Shown here one piece after another: positions 60,763 through 64,000 of a DNA stretch of 64,000 nucleotides. Each line of letters starts with the position of its first letter. Position 1 is the first letter of the stretch. Origin of the DNA: an uncultured Cytophagales bacterium. GTDB lineage: Bacteria; Bacteroidota; Bacteroidia; Cytophagales; Thermoflexibacteraceae. Location of the stretch: the NCBI GenBank assembly GCA_938039675.1, contig CALHUI010000007.1, positions 1-64,000 on the forward strand. Reading direction: 5' to 3'. Under the pieces are notes generated by a model, which ran no database searches, had not been told where the DNA came from, and saw only the letters and a program-made list of their open reading frames with translations. The position numbers were made by a program, and so were the translations under genes.

Positions 60763-62208
60763 TTAGTAGCCTGGATTTTGTGTGATGTTAGGATTGGCAT
60801 TCAACTCAGCAGTTGGAATAGGCCAAGTCCAGCGAGGACTGTTAGGGGCCAGTGAGCACTGGGTAGCAGGAGGCGTACAGTTCTGGCGGTTGATAGTGCG
60901 GGTAGTACGCTTGAGGTCAAACCAGCGGTGACCTTCCAAGAACAGTTCGCGACGACGCTCATCGGCAATTGCCTGTGTCAGGGCTGCACCTGTTTCAGTT
61001 CCCGGAACAAAGCCTTGGATGCGAGCTGCACGCAAAGTGTTCAAGTCTTGCAGAGCACCTGCGGCATCACCCGAGCGCTGACGTGCTTCTGCACGAATCA
61101 AGTACATTTCGCCAGTACGCAATACTTTGAAGTCGGTTACTCCGTCGCGGTTGTTGCCTTTACCCAAGTACTTGATAGGGATGAAGCGTGTGGCAGGACG
61201 TGGAGCACGTGTGCTGAAGCCGGCAGCCATGTAGCTGTTGAAACGGATGTCATTAATGCGGTCGTACAAAGCTACCATGTCAGGAGAGGCATCAAAAGAG
61301 GCGCGGTCGTTACCGGCAGGAGAGTACACTTCCAAAGCGGGTCCGCCTTCACCCGGGTTGAAGCGAATAGCCCATGCCACCTCAGCAGCGGTTTCATCGC
61401 GCCAAATGGCAGGAAATTGTGCACGGGTTGCCAGTGGCAGAGCATTGATAACTGTTGTTGCAAAGCGTATAGCATCTGTATGCAGTCCGGCATACAGAGA
61501 TATGCGTGCCAGCATCGCATTAACTGCAATTGCATCAATGTTCACACGGCGAGAGGCGGTATTAATCGCACGGTCTACGTCGCTTAACAAACGCAATGCT
61601 TCGTTCAAATCGTTGAAAATACGGTCGTAAACTTCTTTTACAGATGCACGGGCAGGGCGCGCATTAGGGTTAGTGCTGGAAACAGTCGTCATCACAGGCA
61701 CGCCTGGTTCATTAGAGTTGCGGTCGTAGCTGTTGGCATACCATTTCAGCAGGTCAAAGTGCAACCATCCGCGCAGCGCTAATGCTTGTCCTTTGATGCG
61801 GTTAGCCGTACGCTGGTTGGCAGGAGTTGTGAAAGCATCAATACCATTGATAACTACGTTTGCAGAGTTGATAATGGTATATAAACCGAGCCATCCGTTA
61901 GCAACTTCGCCATTGTCTGCTGCATACACCCAGTCCACCATGCCGCGAGTGCCTTGTGGTAAGTTTTCGGGCGACTCTTTCAGGTTGTCGCTCATCATAT
62001 CGGGAATAGAAGACTGGTTGCGTCCGTAAGCATTCACACTGCGCAACTGAGCATAAGCACCGTTAAGGGCTGCCTCATAGTTCTCAATGGTTTTGAATGC
62101 ATTGGAAGTATCCAAAATATGGGTTGGATTGACCTCATTCACAATATTGGCACAAGAAGTGGCAACAAAAATTACCGAAGATGCCAGAGCGTATTTTAAT
62201 AGTTTCAT
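60763..62208 (-). CDS. susD: SusD/RagB-family nutrient-binding lipoprotein
   Basis: 481 residues. Outer-membrane surface lipoprotein that lids the SusC channel and binds glycans or other oligomers. Lipobox near SSVIFVATSCAN, TPR-like helices (NYEAALNGAYAQLRSV), RGWLHFDLLKWYANSY and the C-terminal SusD signature EERRRELFLEGHRWFDLKR-like (ADERRRELFLEGHRWFDLK). The substrate cannot be told. It lies 20 bases after the susC gene. Confidence 0.95.
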   Translation of the reverse strand: MKLLKYALASSVIFVATSCANIVNEVNPTHILDTSNAFKTIENYEAALNGAYAQLRSVNAYGRNQSSIPDMMSDNLKESPENLPQGTRGMVDWVYAADNGEVANGWLGLYTIINSANVVINGIDAFTTPANQRTANRIKGQALALRGWLHFDLLKWYANSYDRNSNEPGVPVMTTVSSTNPNARPARASVKEVYDRIFNDLNEALRLLSDVDRAINTASRRVNIDAIAVNAMLARISLYAGLHTDAIRFATTVINALPLATRAQFPAIWRDETAAEVAWAIRFNPGEGGPALEVYSPAGNDRASFDASPDMVALYDRINDIRFNSYMAAGFSTRAPRPATRFIPIKYLGKGNNRDGVTDFKVLRTGEMYLIRAEARQRSGDAAGALQDLNTLRAARIQGFVPGTETGAALTQAIADERRRELFLEGHRWFDLKRTTRTINRQNCTPPATQCSLAPNSPRWTWPIPTAELNANPNITQNPGY

Positions 62209-62228
62209 TTCTGTTCAGGAATTTAATT

Positions 62229-64000
62229 TTATAAGCCCAGATTCAAACCGAAAGTTACGGTACGCATGGCAGGGTACTGAGCACCTGTCAGCTGACCGCC
62301 GGTAATTTCAGGGTCAAAGCCCAAGAAGTCGGTGATGGTGAATACATTCTGCCCCTGTACGAACATGCGCAATGAAGAGATTTTAGCTTTGCTCACCAGT
62401 GTTGAAGGGAAGTTGTAGGCCAGTATAACGTTACGCAAACGCCAGAAGTCTCCTTTCTCTAAGAAACGGGTTGTACCGCGCTGCATTTCTTGGTCAGGAC
62501 GCGGAATGTCTGTAATATCACCCGGACGACGCCACTCTCTCAACAAGACACGAGATACGTTATCTATGAAGTAAGTAGGGTCTTCAACGTTTGTACGGTC
62601 GTTATTATAAACTTTATTGCCTAATACAAAGCTCCACAAGAAATTAAACTCTAAGCCTTTGAAAGAAAATGAGTTGGTAATACCGCCAAAGTAAGGCGCA
62701 TCGCGCATGCCAAAAATCTGACGGTCATTCGGGCTGTAGTTTTCGGTGACTTCACCATCCGGGCGGCGATACAATGCATTACCGTTTTGTGGATTTACAC
62801 CAACGTACTCAACCAAGAAGTTGCTGTTTACAGGGAAACCTACGCGGTTAATCACCAAACCGCTGATGATTTCTTTTTCGCCTGCCAAATCAACGATTTT
62901 GTTGCGGTTGATGGTAAAGTTGATGTTGGTGCTCCATTTGAAATCACCTGCTTTTACGTTTACGGTGTTCAGCGACAGTTCTACACCACGGTTGCGCATT
63001 TTACCTGCATTGCGGTTTTGGCTGGTAAAGCCTGTGGTACGGGAAAGTTGCACCGGCAAGAACATATTGGTAGTCAGGTTGTCATAGAACTCAATGCCGC
63101 CCGAAATACGGTCATTGAACAAACCAAATTCAATACCTGCGTTAAGCATGTTCTTCTGTTCCCAGCCCAAATCAGGGTTCGCCAACTGTAATAATGTCAA
63201 GCCTGCCACACCGTCATAAACGGCAGCAGCAGAGAACAACTCACGTGAGGCAAAGTCGCCGATACCGAATGAACCAAACGCACTGGTGAAACCTGCTTGG
63301 CTACCTACTGTACCATAGCTGGCTTTCAGTTTCAGCAACGACAGCGTGCTTTTATCGATACCCGACATGAAGTTTTCGTCAGATACAATCCAGCTGCCGC
63401 CCAACGACCAGAAGTTACCCCAACGCTTGTCGGCACCGAAACGGGAAGAGCCATCGCGGCGAACGGTAGCGCTTACAAAGTAGCGGTCTTTGTAACCATA
63501 GTTAGCAGTCAGGAAGTAAGACATCAAAACGCTTTCAGAGCCGTTACCGCGTACGATAGGAATAAAGTTGTTGGTTGGGCTACCCTGTGTAATACCTGCT
63601 TCGTTTTGCAGGTTGCCGGTCAGTCCGAAGCCTGTGAAACCGAACGTACCAAAGCGGTTACGCACTACTTCTTGGAATAAACCTACGTTCAGGTTATGGT
63701 CGCCGAAGGTTTTAGCATAATTTACGGAAGTAGTACCTGTCCAACGGGTGTTGCGGAAGAAGTTACGGTTCAATGAGCCGTTGCGGCGGTTGGCAGCAGA
63801 CTGACCAACTACCGAAAAGCGGCTGAAGTAAGTTGTGCTTTCCTGATTTTCATAGTCCACACCCCATGCGGTACGAGCAGAAAGACCTTGTAGGAATGGG
63901 AAATTGTACTCGATAAATATGTTGCCTACGCCTTTAAACTCTTTGGTTCCGCGAAAGGTTTCCAGCATTTCCTGCACAGGGTTTGGCTGACCTGAACGGA
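62229..64000 (-). CDS. susC: SusC/RagA TonB-dependent transporter, C-terminal part (runs off window)
   Basis: At least 590 codons, open through the window's right edge with no convincing start, so the true N-terminus lies beyond 64000. The visible part is the 22-stranded barrel C-terminal portion: NFWSLGGSWIVSDENF, LKASYGTVGSQAG, NPDLGWEQKNMLNAGIEFGLF, RNAGKMRNRGVELSLN, ending MRTVTFGLNLGL with a terminal aliphatic residue. Plug domain, TonB box and signal peptide are not visible. With susD it forms a nutrient-uptake pair. Confidence 0.95.
   Translation of the reverse strand, partial: RSGQPNPVQEMLETFRGTKEFKGVGNIFIEYNFPFLQGLSARTAWGVDYENQESTTYFSRFSVVGQSAANRRNGSLNRNFFRNTRWTGTTSVNYAKTFGDHNLNVGLFQEVVRNRFGTFGFTGFGLTGNLQNEAGITQGSPTNNFIPIVRGNGSESVLMSYFLTANYGYKDRYFVSATVRRDGSSRFGADKRWGNFWSLGGSWIVSDENFMSGIDKSTLSLLKLKASYGTVGSQAGFTSAFGSFGIGDFASRELFSAAAVYDGVAGLTLLQLANPDLGWEQKNMLNAGIEFGLFNDRISGGIEFYDNLTTNMFLPVQLSRTTGFTSQNRNAGKMRNRGVELSLNTVNVKAGDFKWSTNINFTINRNKIVDLAGEKEIISGLVINRVGFPVNSNFLVEYVGVNPQNGNALYRRPDGEVTENYSPNDRQIFGMRDAPYFGGITNSFSFKGLEFNFLWSFVLGNKVYNNDRTNVEDPTYFIDNVSRVLLREWRRPGDITDIPRPDQEMQRGTTRFLEKGDFWRLRNVILAYNFPSTLVSKAKISSLRMFVQGQNVFTITDFLGFDPEITGGQLTGAQYPAMRTVTFGLNLGL

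Overview
This window looks like a chromosome segment from a Bacteroidota bacterium, most plausibly a cytophagalian. The evidence is a SusC/SusD pair at the right edge, TAnnTTTG-type -7 elements before several genes, DUF3857/transglutaminase proteins, a Wza-Wzc-CpsB export module, and a kynurenine 3-monooxygenase gene. Most of it is housekeeping and metabolic sequence. The main accessory region is a type III-B CRISPR-Cas locus at the left edge.

Layout: (1) 1-4860, minus strand: cas6 - cmr1 - cmr2/cas10 - cmr3 - a CARF-like gene that runs off the left end. Cas10 has an intact GGDD cyclase motif but no HD nuclease domain, so the complex probably acts by RNA targeting plus cyclic-oligoadenylate signalling. 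No repeat array or cas1/cas2 is visible. (2) 5.3-17.5 kb: S9 peptidase, a kinase-fold protein, adk, a TPR-like protein, SNF2 helicase, an esterase, rpsU, a DedA protein, kmo. (3) 17.7-31 kb: HtrA protease, a lipoprotein, SDR, an orphan scoB, dsbD, a pair of DUF3857 proteins (one without its catalytic Cys), a degenerate HNH plus AP2 protein, a thioesterase, a HisA-like TIM barrel with substituted active-site residues, and a lipoprotein/outer-membrane pair. (4) 31-39 kb: rodA, a lone response regulator, a capsule export operon (HsdR_N-like gene, wza, wzc, cpsB-type phosphatase) and a divergent sigma-54 activator. (5) 39-48.5 kb: tgt without zinc ligands, a coiled-coil protein, an M20 hydrolase, acs, a cytochrome-like lipoprotein, icd, an MFS transporter. 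(6) 48.4-51.9 kb: decayed DNA with a frameshifted TPR-SpoIIE phosphatase, a multiply broken flavin monooxygenase and a coding scrap. (7) 52-64 kb: rbfA - membrane protein - ECF sigma - anti-sigma - gmk - tsaD on the minus strand, a ceramidase-like enzyme with calcium-type loops, mutS2, susD and the 3' part of susC.

No rRNA, tRNA, intact insertion sequence or CRISPR array was recognised. Two 69-base dispersed repeats lie in the gaps near 39.1 and 42.6 kb. Three terminator hairpins share a CCGAC...GTCGG design. Function calls rest on motifs and family knowledge read by eye. No database search was run.
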